From Paenibacillus albidus (lineage in GTDB: Bacteria; Bacillota; Bacilli; Paenibacillales; Paenibacillaceae): DNA of 64,000 bases. A program made the position numbers and the translations under genes. Shown here in pieces: positions 8,294-17,022 of the stretch (the stretch's first letter is position 1; each line of letters starts with the position of its first letter). The stretch spans positions 186,001-250,000 of the forward strand of contig NZ_BMKR01000005.1 in assembly GCF_014644435.1 (NCBI RefSeq). Reading direction: 5' to 3'. The notes beneath the pieces were generated by a model that saw only the letters and a list, made by a program, of their open reading frames with translations, had not been told where the DNA came from and ran no database searches.

Positions 8294-8299
8294 TATAAT
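8294..8299 (+). promoter_or_regulatory. Possible -10 box for the CE7 esterase
   Basis: TATAAT about 64 bp before the esterase start. No good -35 box sits at 17 bp, and only a poor TTCCGC is present at 19 bp. Confidence 0.35.
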
Positions 8300-8362
8300 A
8301 GGGCTGAAGCTTTAAGCTTGTTGAACTTAAGGCGAAATTTAGAGGTACAGAGGAGACTTTGC

Positions 8363-9334
8363 ATGAATACGATTGAACTTCGCAAGCAGGAATTGGAGAA
8401 CTGCCGCCCGGAGCCGACGCTTGATTCTGCAACGGTGAACCGCTTCTGGGATGAAAGGCTTGAGCATTATGAACAGAAGCCGCTGCAGATGGTCAGTGTT
8501 CCTGAAACCACCCCGTATTCCGGGATGGAGGTCCGCAAAGTAAGCTTCCAGGGGTTCGACGACACGACAGTCAATGCCTGGTACATACTGCCTTCCGGCT
8601 ACCAAGAGGAAGACGGGAAATTGCCATGTGTGGTCACTTTCCCCGGTTATAGCGGCGACCGCGGCTACCCGGAACGTTACGCCTCCTGGCTGCTGCTGGG
8701 CTACGCCGTCCTGGCTGTTGATGTACGGGGGCAGGGCGGCGAGACCGGCAATCTGCTGCCACACGAGAGCGGGACGATCAGAGGCTGGATTACGCAGGGA
8801 CTGCTGGATAAGGAGCGCTCCTATTATATGGCGGTGGCCATTGATTCAGTTCGCGCGATCGAGGTAGCCGCCGGACTGCCGGGCGTAGACCCTGCCCGGA
8901 TTGGCGTCATCGGCGGCAGCCAGGGCGGTGGCCTTGCGCTGCTCACCGGGGCACTGAGTAGACGTGTGGCGGCTATTGTGGCGGATATTCCCAACCTGTG
9001 CCGCCTGGACTTCGGCGTGCTGAATTCCAGCAGCTCCCTGACGGAGATTGCCGATCATGTGCGGCGTTATCCGGAGCGGCTGGAGCAGATCCTGTACACG
9101 CTGGCCCATTTTGACATCGTCAATCTGGCTCCGCGGATTACGGCTCCTGTGCTGATGTCCGCAGGCTGGAAGGATACGGTCTGCATGCCCGAGACCATTT
9201 ATGCCGCCTATAACCGGATTGAATCGCCCAAGCAGATCAATGATTATCCGTTCTCCGGGCATGAGGTCAGTGAATATCAGCACCGGCAGGCGGTACAGTT
9301 TTTTCAGCAGCATCTGGGGAATTCAGCGAGATAA
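8363..9334 (+). CDS. Acetyl xylan esterase / cephalosporin-C deacetylase family (CE7)
   Basis: Alpha/beta hydrolase of 323 residues, the usual CE7 length (about 318-325). Members deacetylate short xylo-oligosaccharides and cephalosporin C in the cytoplasm. The catalytic Ser is in GGSQGGG (Ser about 186). The Asp is in AGWKDTVCMPE and the His in FSGHEVSEYQ near the C-terminus. The oxyanion-side motif VDVRGQGG is also typical. The start is ATG 8363 after GAGGAG; the frame opens further upstream but without a ribosome site. A plant-sugar role fits the GH51 arabinofuranosidase and rhamnose genes in this window, but its own substrate is not shown. Confidence 0.9.
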   Translation: MNTIELRKQELENCRPEPTLDSATVNRFWDERLEHYEQKPLQMVSVPETTPYSGMEVRKVSFQGFDDTTVNAWYILPSGYQEEDGKLPCVVTFPGYSGDRGYPERYASWLLLGYAVLAVDVRGQGGETGNLLPHESGTIRGWITQGLLDKERSYYMAVAIDSVRAIEVAAGLPGVDPARIGVIGGSQGGGLALLTGALSRRVAAIVADIPNLCRLDFGVLNSSSSLTEIADHVRRYPERLEQILYTLAHFDIVNLAPRITAPVLMSAGWKDTVCMPETIYAAYNRIESPKQINDYPFSGHEVSEYQHRQAVQFFQQHLGNSAR

Positions 9335-9374
9335 CCTGCCGACTATAAGCGCAAGAATAAGGACGAAATGTAAC

Positions 9375-9419
9375 GCTGCCCCCTGTTAGAATGAGGTACA
9401 TCCAATCTTAGGGGGCAGC
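9375..9419 (+). promoter_or_regulatory. Inverted repeat overlapping the ribosome site of the next gene
   Basis: GCTGCCCCCT (9375-9384) is perfectly complementary to AGGGGGCAGC (9410-9419) across a 25-nt loop. The right arm contains the only Shine-Dalgarno-like sequence for ATG 9424. If transcribed, the hairpin would mask the ribosome site; if transcription starts inside the loop (TAGAAT at 9387-9392), it could instead be a DNA operator. Confidence 0.55.
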
Positions 9420-9423
9420 ACAC

Positions 9424-10191
9424 ATGAACCATATTCAGCAATTCAATGAACTGCACACTGCAGAAGAGATTTTATTCTTGGGCAACGCCTGGGATCTGTT
9501 ATCGGCCTTCCAACTGGAGCAAGCGGGTTTCCGCGCTATCGGGACTACCAGCTGGGGAATTGCCGGTTCGCTGGGGCTGGCTGACGGAGAGCTCGTCGAT
9601 TTTGACCGCCATCTTGGCATTATCAAATCAATAGTAGACCATGTGAAAGTCCCGGTGACTGCCGATCTGGAAGCAGGTTACGGAGAACACACGGCAACTA
9701 TTGTTCATAATGTGCTCAAAGCGGCGGATATCGGTGTGGCCGGCATCAATTTGGAGGATTCGCTAAAAGGCCAGACCGGACTTCGCGAAAGCAGCCGGCA
9801 TGGCAAGCTCTTGTCCGACATCAGAACAGCGCTCATACAGCGCGGGTTCAAGGATTTGTATATCAATGCCAGGATTGATACCTATCTGCAACAACCTGAA
9901 CCGCTGGCGGAGACGCTGGAACGGGCTGCTGTTTATGTGGAGAGCGGGGCAAGCGGAATATTTGTGCCGGGGCTGAAGGCGGAGGCGGACATTAGGTTAA
10001 TTGCGCAGGAAATACACGTTCCTCTGAATGTGATGTCTTTACCGGGACTGACGGAAGGCAATACACTGAAGGAATGGGGCGTGAAGCGGTTCAGCTTCGG
10101 CAATGCTTTGTTTGACAAGATTACCGCTTGCCTGGAGCATCACGCAGCACAATGCATAGAGGGGCAATCCACAGCACATTTATATCGTTGA
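9424..10191 (+). CDS. Isocitrate lyase/PEP mutase family enzyme
   Basis: A 255-residue TIM-barrel protein of the ICL/PEPM superfamily, which makes or breaks C-C or C-P bonds next to a carboxylate using Mg2+. Visible signatures are FLGNAWDLLSA, GTTSWGIAGSLG, the metal-site ADLEAGYGE, and INLEDS. The KKCGH catalytic Cys motif of true isocitrate lyase is absent, so it is more like the short oxaloacetate-hydrolase, carboxyPEP-mutase or methylisocitrate-lyase-like members. The substrate cannot be assigned. The ribosome site lies in one arm of a perfect inverted repeat. adaA follows 28 bp later and may be co-transcribed. Confidence 0.85.
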   Translation: MNHIQQFNELHTAEEILFLGNAWDLLSAFQLEQAGFRAIGTTSWGIAGSLGLADGELVDFDRHLGIIKSIVDHVKVPVTADLEAGYGEHTATIVHNVLKAADIGVAGINLEDSLKGQTGLRESSRHGKLLSDIRTALIQRGFKDLYINARIDTYLQQPEPLAETLERAAVYVESGASGIFVPGLKAEADIRLIAQEIHVPLNVMSLPGLTEGNTLKEWGVKRFSFGNALFDKITACLEHHAAQCIEGQSTAHLYR

Positions 10192-10219
10192 GGAAGCTTA
10201 TCGGAAAGGGGGGGACCGG

Positions 10220-10786
10220 ATGGAGGCCAACATTAATCTGACTTTTGAGGAAATGTGGGAAAAAATCATGGCCTGCGACCGGACGTATGACGGGCTGTTC
10301 TTCACCGCAGTCAAGACCACGGGCATCTATTGCCGTCCTTCATGCCGGTCCCGCAAGCCGAAACCGCAAAATGTCGATTTCTACACTAATCTTAACGAGG
10401 TGGAGCGGGCAGGCTTTCGCGCCTGCAAACGATGCCAGCCGGAAGTGGACCACTCACCGGACATTGCCGTGGTGCGGAAAGTCACCGCTTTTCTGCTGAA
10501 GGAATACAGAGAGCCGCTGTTATTGCAGGATATTGCCGAGCACGCAGGCCTGAGCCCCTATTATCTGGAGCGCCTGTTCAAGCAGGAGACATCCGACACC
10601 CCGCGTTCTTATCTGGAAAAAATACGCATCGGCAAAGCCGCCCATCTACTCAGAAGCAGCAGCCTGACCAATCTGGAAATCTGCTACGCCACCGGCTTCC
10701 AGACTCCATCCAATTTCTATAAGGTGTTCCGCCGTCTGCACGGCTGCCCGCCCAGTGAATACCGCAAGCTTCACGGACGAGCTTAG
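10220..10786 (+). CDS. adaA: AdaA methylphosphotriester-DNA methyltransferase and activator
   Basis: Adaptive-response protein. It removes a methyl group from DNA phosphotriesters onto a Zn-bound Cys and, once methylated, activates transcription. The Zn cysteines are Cys38, Cys42, Cys69 and Cys72, exactly as in E. coli Ada. The C-terminal half (from about residue 85) is an AraC-type domain, with two HTH motifs visible in LLLQDIAEHAGLSPYYLERL and ICYATGFQTPSNFYKVFR. At 188 residues it lacks the O6-alkylguanine methyltransferase domain, so it is the AdaA half. In Bacillus subtilis adaB lies next to it; here none follows and the gene ends at a terminator. Confidence 0.93.
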   Translation: MEANINLTFEEMWEKIMACDRTYDGLFFTAVKTTGIYCRPSCRSRKPKPQNVDFYTNLNEVERAGFRACKRCQPEVDHSPDIAVVRKVTAFLLKEYREPLLLQDIAEHAGLSPYYLERLFKQETSDTPRSYLEKIRIGKAAHLLRSSSLTNLEICYATGFQTPSNFYKVFRRLHGCPPSEYRKLHGRA

Positions 10787-10899
10787 GGGAGCGGGCTGCA
10801 CCCTAGGGAGGCAGGCGAAGAAGAGGGAAAGGCCGCAGGTTTGATGCCTGCCGGATGCTGATCATCGAGGGACAGCACAAGGTGTATTGCAATGTCGCA

Positions 10900-10933
10900 A
10901 TCGGAGCCGCATATAAGCGGCCCGATTTTTTTT
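10900..10933 (+). terminator. Intrinsic terminator between adaA and the rhamnose operon
   Basis: ATCGG (10900-10904) plus GCCGC (10906-10910) pair with GCGGC (10917-10921) plus CCGAT (10922-10926), with one bulged A, then eight T. It insulates the rha operon from adaA. Confidence 0.88.
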
Positions 10934-10943
10934 GTCTTTTTTG

Positions 10944-10957
10944 TGAAAACGCTCTAT
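10944..10957 (+). promoter_or_regulatory. Candidate cre (CcpA) site of the rhamnose operon
   Basis: TGAAAACGCTCTAT agrees with the Bacillus cre consensus TGWAARCGYTWNCW at 12 of 14 positions. It lies about 85-95 bp upstream of rhaEW, where carbon catabolite control would be expected. Confidence 0.5.
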
Positions 10958-11024
10958 TCAAACACAAACAAATAGTTTAAAATCAAAACAAAGAAAAATA
11001 AACAAAAAAATAAACATTCAAAAA
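10958..11024 (+). promoter_or_regulatory. A-rich rha promoter/operator region
   Basis: Almost G-free sequence with repeated AAACA words, including ATAAACA at 10998-11004 and 11010-11016 (12 bp apart). DeoR-type regulators such as the neighbouring rhaR often bind A-rich direct repeats. No confident -35/-10 pair could be set. Confidence 0.4.
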
Positions 11025-11040
11025 CGGAGGTTTTCACAAA

Positions 11041-13110
11041 ATGGTACAAAACTTATGGGACTCATCCAAATCTGCAGCAGCCAATAACGGACTCGAAGGG
11101 CTGGTCTACCGTTCCAATCTGCTCGGCGAGGACCGCAGAGTCTGCAACTGGGGCGGTGGCAATACCTCCACCAAGACAACTGTACAGGATTTCCGCGGAC
11201 GCGATGTGGAAGTGATGTGGGTGAAGGGCAGCGGGTCCGATCTGGCGACGATGAAAGCCGGCAACTTCACCGGACTGCGTCTTGAGGATATTGTCCCATT
11301 GTTTGAACGTGATGAAATGCCGGACGAAGAGATGGTTGCATATCTGACCAACTGTATGATTGATGCTAAACATCCGCGTGCTTCGATTGAGACGCTGCTG
11401 CATGCTTTTTTACCATTCAAGCATGTGGACCACACCCACCCCGATGCGATAATCAGCTTGTGCTGCGCCCATAACGGCAAGGAAATTGCCCGTGAAATCT
11501 ACGGCGGCCGGTTCGTGTGGGTGCCTTATATCCGCCCGGGTTTTACATTGTCCAAAATGATCGCCGAAGGTGTACTTGCGAACCCCGATGCCGAACTGGT
11601 GCTCATGGAGAAACATGGTCTGGTCACCTGGGGCGATACCCCGGAAGCTTGTTATGCCAAGACCATCGAGATCATTAATGAGGCAGAGAGCTACATCGAG
11701 AGCAAAGTGGAGGAGGAGAATCTGTTCGGCGGGCTGAAGACGGAGGCGCTGCCTGAAGATGAGCGCCGGGCTGTTGCAGCTGCTGTCATGCCGCTGATCC
11801 GCGGGGCCGTAAGCGATGACAAGAAGATGATCCTGACTTTTGACGATGAAGCGGATGTGCTGCGTTTTGTCGGAGGGGCCAACTCGGCAGAGCTCTGCAG
11901 CGTAGGTGCGGCTTGTCCGGATCATCTGGTGCATACCAAGGTGGTTCCGCTGTTTGTTCCGTGGACCCCGGATGTGAACGACATTGAGGGCCTGAAAGCG
12001 AAGCTGAAGGAAGCCGTTGCCGCGTACAAAGGGCAATATCAAGCGTACTTTGAGCGCAACAAGCATGAAGGCGACGTGATGTTTGAAGCTGCACCGCGCG
12101 TCATTCTGATTCCGGGAGTCGGGATGATCAATACCGGCAAAAGCTGGAGCAATTCCAAGCTGAGCGGAGCTCTCTACCACCGGGCAATTGCCGTTATGCG
12201 CGGTGCGACAGCCCTGGGCGACTTTGTCTCCCTGAGCGAGAACGAATCCTACAATGTGGAATATTGGCCGCTGGAGCTTTACAAATTGTCGCTGGCCCCT
12301 GCGGAAGCTGAATTCTCGCGCAAAGTGGCGTTCATTACGGGCGGAGCGGGCGGCATCGGCAGTGAAACGGCACGCAGGCTGGTGTCTGAAGGCGCGCATG
12401 TGGTGCTGGCCGACCTTAACCTGGAAGGTGCACAGAAGGTAGCGGATGAGATTAACGGCAAGTTCGGTGAGAACCGGGCGTTTGCGGTAAAAATGGATGT
12501 GACCTCGGAAGAGCAGGTGGCGGCGGCTTATGCGGATACCTCCATTTTTTATGGCGGCGTGGACATCATCGTGAATAATGCGGGCCTGGCCACCTCCAGT
12601 CCTTTTGCCGAGACTTCATTGAAAGAATGGAATCTGAATATTGCCGTACTTGGTACCGGCTACTTCCTTGTGGCCCGCGAAGCCTTCAAGCTGATGAAGG
12701 AGCAGGCGATCGGCGGCAGCATGGTGTTCATCGGGTCGAAGAATTCGGTCTATGCCGGCAAAAGCGCCTCGGCCTACAGCTCGGCCAAAGCCCTGGAAGC
12801 CCACCTGGCGCGCTGCATTGCGGCGGAAGGCGGAGAATTCGGCATTCGTGCCAACACGATTCTGCCGGATGCCATTCTGCAGGGTTCGGCGATCTGGAAC
12901 TCGAACTGGCGTAATGAGCGGGCCGCCGCCTACGGGATCGAGCCGGATCAGCTGGAAGAATACTACCGCAAACGCACAACTTTGCTGGTTAACATTTACC
13001 CGAGCGATATTGCCGAAGGCGTGGCCTTTTTTGCCTCTTCCAAATCGGAGAAGACGACCGGCTGCATGCTGACCATTGACGGCGGTGTGCCGGCGGCGTT
13101 TACTAGATAA
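11041..13110 (+). CDS. rhaEW: Bifunctional rhamnulose-1-phosphate aldolase / lactaldehyde dehydrogenase
   Basis: A 689-residue fusion matching Bacillus RhaEW (YuxG). The N-terminal part (about 1-420) is a class II aldolase that splits L-rhamnulose-1-phosphate into DHAP and L-lactaldehyde; the Zn-type histidines are seen in VDHTHPDAIISLCC. The C-terminal part (about 430-689) is a short-chain dehydrogenase with the NAD motif TGGAGGIGSE and the catalytic YSSAK (Tyr about 579) after a Ser in FIGSKNS. It oxidises L-lactaldehyde to L-lactate. The ribosome site is CGGAGG. It is the first gene of the operon ending with rhaA, behind a cre-like site. Downstream lutABC would use the lactate produced. 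Confidence 0.93.
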   Translation: MVQNLWDSSKSAAANNGLEGLVYRSNLLGEDRRVCNWGGGNTSTKTTVQDFRGRDVEVMWVKGSGSDLATMKAGNFTGLRLEDIVPLFERDEMPDEEMVAYLTNCMIDAKHPRASIETLLHAFLPFKHVDHTHPDAIISLCCAHNGKEIAREIYGGRFVWVPYIRPGFTLSKMIAEGVLANPDAELVLMEKHGLVTWGDTPEACYAKTIEIINEAESYIESKVEEENLFGGLKTEALPEDERRAVAAAVMPLIRGAVSDDKKMILTFDDEADVLRFVGGANSAELCSVGAACPDHLVHTKVVPLFVPWTPDVNDIEGLKAKLKEAVAAYKGQYQAYFERNKHEGDVMFEAAPRVILIPGVGMINTGKSWSNSKLSGALYHRAIAVMRGATALGDFVSLSENESYNVEYWPLELYKLSLAPAEAEFSRKVAFITGGAGGIGSETARRLVSEGAHVVLADLNLEGAQKVADEINGKFGENRAFAVKMDVTSEEQVAAAYADTSIFYGGVDIIVNNAGLATSSPFAETSLKEWNLNIAVLGTGYFLVAREAFKLMKEQAIGGSMVFIGSKNSVYAGKSASAYSSAKALEAHLARCIAAEGGEFGIRANTILPDAILQGSAIWNSNWRNERAAAYGIEPDQLEEYYRKRTTLLVNIYPSDIAEGVAFFASSKSEKTTGCMLTIDGGVPAAFTR

Positions 13111-13167
13111 GAGACAACAAATAATCAACTCGAGGCTCTTTTACGGGACTCTTGATGGAGGGAAGCC

Positions 13168-13926
13168 ATGCTGATTGCAGACAGGTATGAAAAAATAGTA
13201 GAGCTGGTCAATGAGCGCGGCAGCATCCGGGTCTCGGAACTGAGCGTGTTATGCCAGGTGACGGAGGAAACGATCCGGCGCGATCTGGACCGGCTGGAAA
13301 AAGCCGGGCGGCTGCTCCGTTCCCATGGCGGCGCGGTCAGTCTGCGTGACCGCCAGCCGGAGACCCCCTTCACCGAACGTGAAATTACCAGCGCCGCCGA
13401 GAAGCAGAACATCGCCCGCGAAGCGGTAATGATGATCAAGCCAGGGGACCGGATAGTGCTGGATGCCAGCACGACTGCCTGGTACATGGCTTCGCAGCTG
13501 CCGGATATGCCGCTCACCGTGCTCACCAACTCGATCAAGGTGGCTGCTGAGCTGAGCAGCAAGGAGCGGATCGAGGTGCTGTCCACGGGCGGCCAGCTGA
13601 CGCGCCGCTCCATGTCTTTTGTGGGACCGCTCGCGGAGCGTTCGCTCGATTTGTACCACGTGGATAAGTTGTTTTTTTCCTGCAAGGGATTTCATTTTGA
13701 ACGCGGGGCCAGTGAATCCAATGAGCAACAGGCGATGGTCAAGCGGAAGATGATCGGCATTGCCGACCGGGTCATTCTGCTCGCCGATTCCTCCAAATTT
13801 GGAATTCAGGCGTTCACCCATGTGGCCAAGACGGAAGAGCTGCATGAGATTGTTACCGACTACAGACCTTCGAGCGGACAATTGGAGCAGCTCAGCAAAC
13901 TGAACATCAAGCTGAATAGAGTATAG
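13168..13926 (+). CDS. rhaR: DeoR-family regulator of rhamnose catabolism
   Basis: A 252-residue DeoR-type repressor. The N-terminal winged HTH (about residues 6-60) has the family signature VTEETIRRDLDRLEKAGRL. The C-terminal DeoR sensor domain includes LDASTTAWYMA and FVGPLAERSLDLYHVDK, which normally binds a phosphosugar, here presumably L-rhamnulose-1-phosphate as for B. subtilis RhaR. It sits second in the operon, as in Bacillus rhaEWRBMA. Its likely operator is the A-rich repeat region before rhaEW. Effector and site are inferred from position and family. Confidence 0.88.
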   Translation: MLIADRYEKIVELVNERGSIRVSELSVLCQVTEETIRRDLDRLEKAGRLLRSHGGAVSLRDRQPETPFTEREITSAAEKQNIAREAVMMIKPGDRIVLDASTTAWYMASQLPDMPLTVLTNSIKVAAELSSKERIEVLSTGGQLTRRSMSFVGPLAERSLDLYHVDKLFFSCKGFHFERGASESNEQQAMVKRKMIGIADRVILLADSSKFGIQAFTHVAKTEELHEIVTDYRPSSGQLEQLSKLNIKLNRV

Positions 13927-13996
13927 GAAGACTACATTACAGCCCGGCCAGCGCCAGCCGGCCGGGTTCAACAACATAAGAAGGGGAGGTGAAGGG

Positions 13997-14725
13997 ATGA
14001 AGGTATCGCTGTTTATTACTTGCGTCAGTGACGCGGTATTTCCCCGGGTCGGTGAAGCCATGGCCCGCCTGCTCGCCAGATACGGGGTAGAGCTGGATTT
14101 TCCGGAAGTGCAGACCTGCTGCGGCCAGCCTGCGTTTAACAGCGGGTACTGGAATGAAGCACGCGCTGCCGCTGTGACGATTATCCGTGCTTTTGAGGAC
14201 AGTGATTTTGTGATAGCGCCTTCAGGTTCCTGTACCGGGATGCTGCACCATTATCCGAAGCTGTTTGAGCATGACCCTATCCATCTGGCCAAGGCACAGG
14301 AGCTGCAGCAGAAATCCTATGAATTCACCCAGTTTTTGGTGCAGGTGCTGGGCGTAACCGATTTGGGGGCGGTATTTCCACACCGGGTAACCTATCATCC
14401 TTCCTGCCACGGCACGCGGATTCTCGGCATTAAAGACGAGCCGATGCTGCTGATGCAGAATATCAAGGCCATGGAGCTTGTGCCGCTGCCTTTTGCCGAG
14501 GATTGCTGCGGATTTGGCGGAACCTTCGCGGTCAAAATGTCCGATATTTCCGGAGCGATGGTTACCGAGAAGTCGGATCACGTCCTGGAGACGGAAGCGG
14601 AAATTCTTACAGGCCTCGATATGGGCTGCCTGATGAACATTGCCGGCAATCTGCGTTACCGGAACCAACCGGTCCGGGTGATGCACCTGGCCGAGCTGCT
14701 GTACGAGGGAGTGAATGGAGCATGA
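13997..14725 (+). CDS. lutA: L-lactate oxidation subunit LutA (CCG-domain Fe-S protein)
   Basis: A 242-residue protein of the LutA/YkgE family, part of the iron-sulfur LutABC complex that oxidises L-lactate to pyruvate. Two cysteine-rich CCG modules are visible: an early Cys in ITCVSD with TCCGQPAF, and a later YHPSCHGTR with DCCGFGGTF. The start ATG 13997 has GGGGAGGTGAAGGG upstream. It overlaps lutB by 4 bp (ATGA), showing translational coupling. Its place between rhaR and rhaB is unusual; it would consume the L-lactate made by the dehydrogenase half of RhaEW. Confidence 0.92.
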   Translation: MKVSLFITCVSDAVFPRVGEAMARLLARYGVELDFPEVQTCCGQPAFNSGYWNEARAAAVTIIRAFEDSDFVIAPSGSCTGMLHHYPKLFEHDPIHLAKAQELQQKSYEFTQFLVQVLGVTDLGAVFPHRVTYHPSCHGTRILGIKDEPMLLMQNIKAMELVPLPFAEDCCGFGGTFAVKMSDISGAMVTEKSDHVLETEAEILTGLDMGCLMNIAGNLRYRNQPVRVMHLAELLYEGVNGA

Positions 14726-16278
14726 GCCAACGGACAGCGGAAGCTTCGGCGCATAGATTGGCGCAGGAAACCAAACCCTCCACAGTGAAAAAACGTGCCG
14801 ATCTGGCACTGAACAACGATTTTTTGCGCAAAGCGGTTCGTTTCACTACCGAACGGCTGCGGGACGGCAAGCAAAAGGCTGCAAATGACCACGGCCACTG
14901 GGAGGAATGGCGCGAGCGCGGGCGGCAAATCCGCCTGCATACCATTGCCCATCTGGATTATTACCTGAACCTGTTTGCGGATAATGCACGGGCCAATGGG
15001 ACGCATATTCATTTTGCAGCTACCGGTGAGGAAGCCGTGAGAATTTCCCTGGAAATAGCCGAGCGGAAAAAAGCGTCCTCTGTCGTCAAGTCGAAATCCA
15101 TGGTCACCGAGGAGCTGCATCTGAACCACGCGCTGGAATCCATTGGCGTGGAGACGGTAGAGACGGACCTGGGTGAATATATTATCCAGCTTGCCGGAGA
15201 GACCCCTTCGCATATTATCATTCCGGCGATCCATAAGAACCGCTATCAGATTGCGGAGCTGCTCTCCAAGGAAGCAGGAGAAGAGCTACTGCCCGAGACG
15301 ACGATCCTGGCGGGATTTGTCCGGCGCAAGCTGCGGGAGAAATTCCTGGAGGCGGATATCGGGATGACGGGCTGCAATTTTGCCATTGCCGAGACCGGTT
15401 CGATGGTATTGTTCGAGAACGAAGGGAATGCCCGCATGGTGACCACGGTGCCGAAGACACAGATCACCCTGATGGGCATGGAGCGGATCATTCCTTCCTG
15501 GAGCGATCTGGAAGTCATGGCGACCTTGCTGCCCCGTTCGGCGACCGGCCAGAAGCTGACGGTCTATATGTCGGGTATCAGCGGACCACGCCGCAAAGAG
15601 GATGGCGATGGACCTGAAGAGCAGCATATCATTATTCTGGATAACGGCCGCTCGGAGCAGCTTGGTGATCCGGAATTCCAGGAGCTGCTGAATTGCATCC
15701 GTTGCGGTGCCTGCCTCAATGCCTGTCCCGTGTACCGGCATATCGGCGGCCATGCTTACGGCGGGACATACAGCGGTCCCATCGGGGCAGTATTGACCCC
15801 TGCACTCAATAAAAATGTCGATCAATGGGACGATATCGCCTCAGCCTCCAGTCTGTGCGGGGCCTGCTACGAAGCTTGCCCGGTCAAAATCCCGCTGCAT
15901 GACATGCTGATCTATCTGCGCCGCCGCAAGGTGGAGCGCGGATACGGGGACAAGGCGGAAGGGGCCGGGATGAAAGGCTTTGCGGCCATTATGTCCAAGT
16001 CACAGCGGTTCAGCGCCGTAATGAAGCTCGGCCGGATCGGGCAGAAGCTGCTGGTGCGTGACGGCGGCATCCCCTCGAAGCTGGGCCCGTTGAAGGGCTG
16101 GAACAATTACCGGATCGCTCCGAAGCTGGCGGATCAATCTTTCCGCGAGGGCTGGAAAGGGCTGAAGCAGGAGCTTGGCAAGAGCTCGAAGCCGATGGAA
16201 CCGGCCATGCTGAAACGGATGGAAGCGGTGCTGAAGAACCGGAAGACGGGATTACAAGGAGGCGGGGGGCATGGCTAA
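14722..16278 (+). CDS. lutB: L-lactate oxidation subunit LutB (two 4Fe-4S clusters)
   Basis: A 518-residue LutB/YkgF-family protein. The N-terminal two thirds is the LUD-type domain (MVTEELHLNHALESIGVE, TGCNFAIAETGSM). The ferredoxin-like part carries CIRCGACLNACPVY (from about Cys325) and LCGACYEACPVKIP (from about Cys378), two CxxCxxCxxxCP motifs for 4Fe-4S clusters. The start ATG 14722 gives the normal N-terminus and a 4-bp overlap with lutA; the open frame upstream of it is only the lutA shadow. It overlaps lutC by 8 bp. Confidence 0.93.
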   Translation: MSQRTAEASAHRLAQETKPSTVKKRADLALNNDFLRKAVRFTTERLRDGKQKAANDHGHWEEWRERGRQIRLHTIAHLDYYLNLFADNARANGTHIHFAATGEEAVRISLEIAERKKASSVVKSKSMVTEELHLNHALESIGVETVETDLGEYIIQLAGETPSHIIIPAIHKNRYQIAELLSKEAGEELLPETTILAGFVRRKLREKFLEADIGMTGCNFAIAETGSMVLFENEGNARMVTTVPKTQITLMGMERIIPSWSDLEVMATLLPRSATGQKLTVYMSGISGPRRKEDGDGPEEQHIIILDNGRSEQLGDPEFQELLNCIRCGACLNACPVYRHIGGHAYGGTYSGPIGAVLTPALNKNVDQWDDIASASSLCGACYEACPVKIPLHDMLIYLRRRKVERGYGDKAEGAGMKGFAAIMSKSQRFSAVMKLGRIGQKLLVRDGGIPSKLGPLKGWNNYRIAPKLADQSFREGWKGLKQELGKSSKPMEPAMLKRMEAVLKNRKTGLQGGGGHG

Positions 16279-16999
16279 GGATACGCACAGTGAGTGGCTG
16301 GCGCAGATGGACGAAGCGTCCAAGGCCAAACAGCAGGCGTTCATGGAGGATATCGCCCGCCGCTTGAAGCGGCCCAGAACAACCGCACCGCCGGCTCACC
16401 CATTCCGGGGGGCGCCGGAGTATTGGCAGGAGTTCCAGTGGAGCCCGGAGGAGCGGATTGAACACTTCACCGCCAATTTCGAGGCGGCCGGCGGAATCGT
16501 TGCCCGGCTGGCGGATATGGACGGGGTGAAGGCTTATATTACCGGCAAGGCAGAAGAGATGCTGGCCCGGTATATTCTGCGGCAGAATGTTCCCGAGCTG
16601 GCTGTACTGCGGCTGGAAGAGGAGCTGGCGGAAGCGCAGATCTCCGTCTGGAATACCGATGCCGAAGAGGCCTGGAAGGACCGCGCCGCCGAAGCCGACA
16701 TCGGGATCGTGGTTGCCGATTATGCGGTAGCCTATACCGGATCAATTACGGTATTATCCGCCCCGGAGAAAGGGCGTTCGGTCAGCCTGCTGCCCACGGC
16801 CCTGATTGCCATCATTCCGCTGGATCGGCTCAAAACCCGGCTGGGTGAGGTGCTGGTTACCTTTGATGAAGCGGGGCAGGGGGCGCTGCCGGCCGGGATT
16901 CATTTCATCTCCGGCCCCAGCCGGTCGGCGGATATCGAGAATGATCTGACCATCGGCGTACACGGTCCAGGCATCGTATTCGCTCTGCTGGTTGGTTGA
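16271..16999 (+). CDS. lutC: L-lactate oxidation subunit LutC (LUD domain)
   Basis: A 242-residue LUD-domain protein of the LutC/YkgG family, the third partner of the lactate-oxidising complex. The C-terminal half has the family pattern around DIGIVVADYAVAYTGSITV, GRSVSLLPTALIAI and ending in HGPGIVFALLVG. It has no cysteine clusters, as expected for LutC. It overlaps lutB by 8 bp and is followed 23 bp later by rhaB. No lactate permease is present, consistent with internal rather than imported lactate; that reading is inference. Confidence 0.92.
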   Translation: MAKDTHSEWLAQMDEASKAKQQAFMEDIARRLKRPRTTAPPAHPFRGAPEYWQEFQWSPEERIEHFTANFEAAGGIVARLADMDGVKAYITGKAEEMLARYILRQNVPELAVLRLEEELAEAQISVWNTDAEEAWKDRAAEADIGIVVADYAVAYTGSITVLSAPEKGRSVSLLPTALIAIIPLDRLKTRLGEVLVTFDEAGQGALPAGIHFISGPSRSADIENDLTIGVHGPGIVFALLVG

Positions 17000-17022
17000 A
17001 CTGAGTAAGAGGAGAGGTGCAG

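Noticed and set aside
9424..10191. True isocitrate lyase (glyoxylate shunt)
   Set aside because: Only 255 residues and no KKCGH motif; no malate synthase nearby.
11410..12399. 329-codon open frame on the minus strand opposite rhaEW
   Set aside because: Shadow of the bifunctional aldolase/dehydrogenase, with no ribosome site and an implausible composition.
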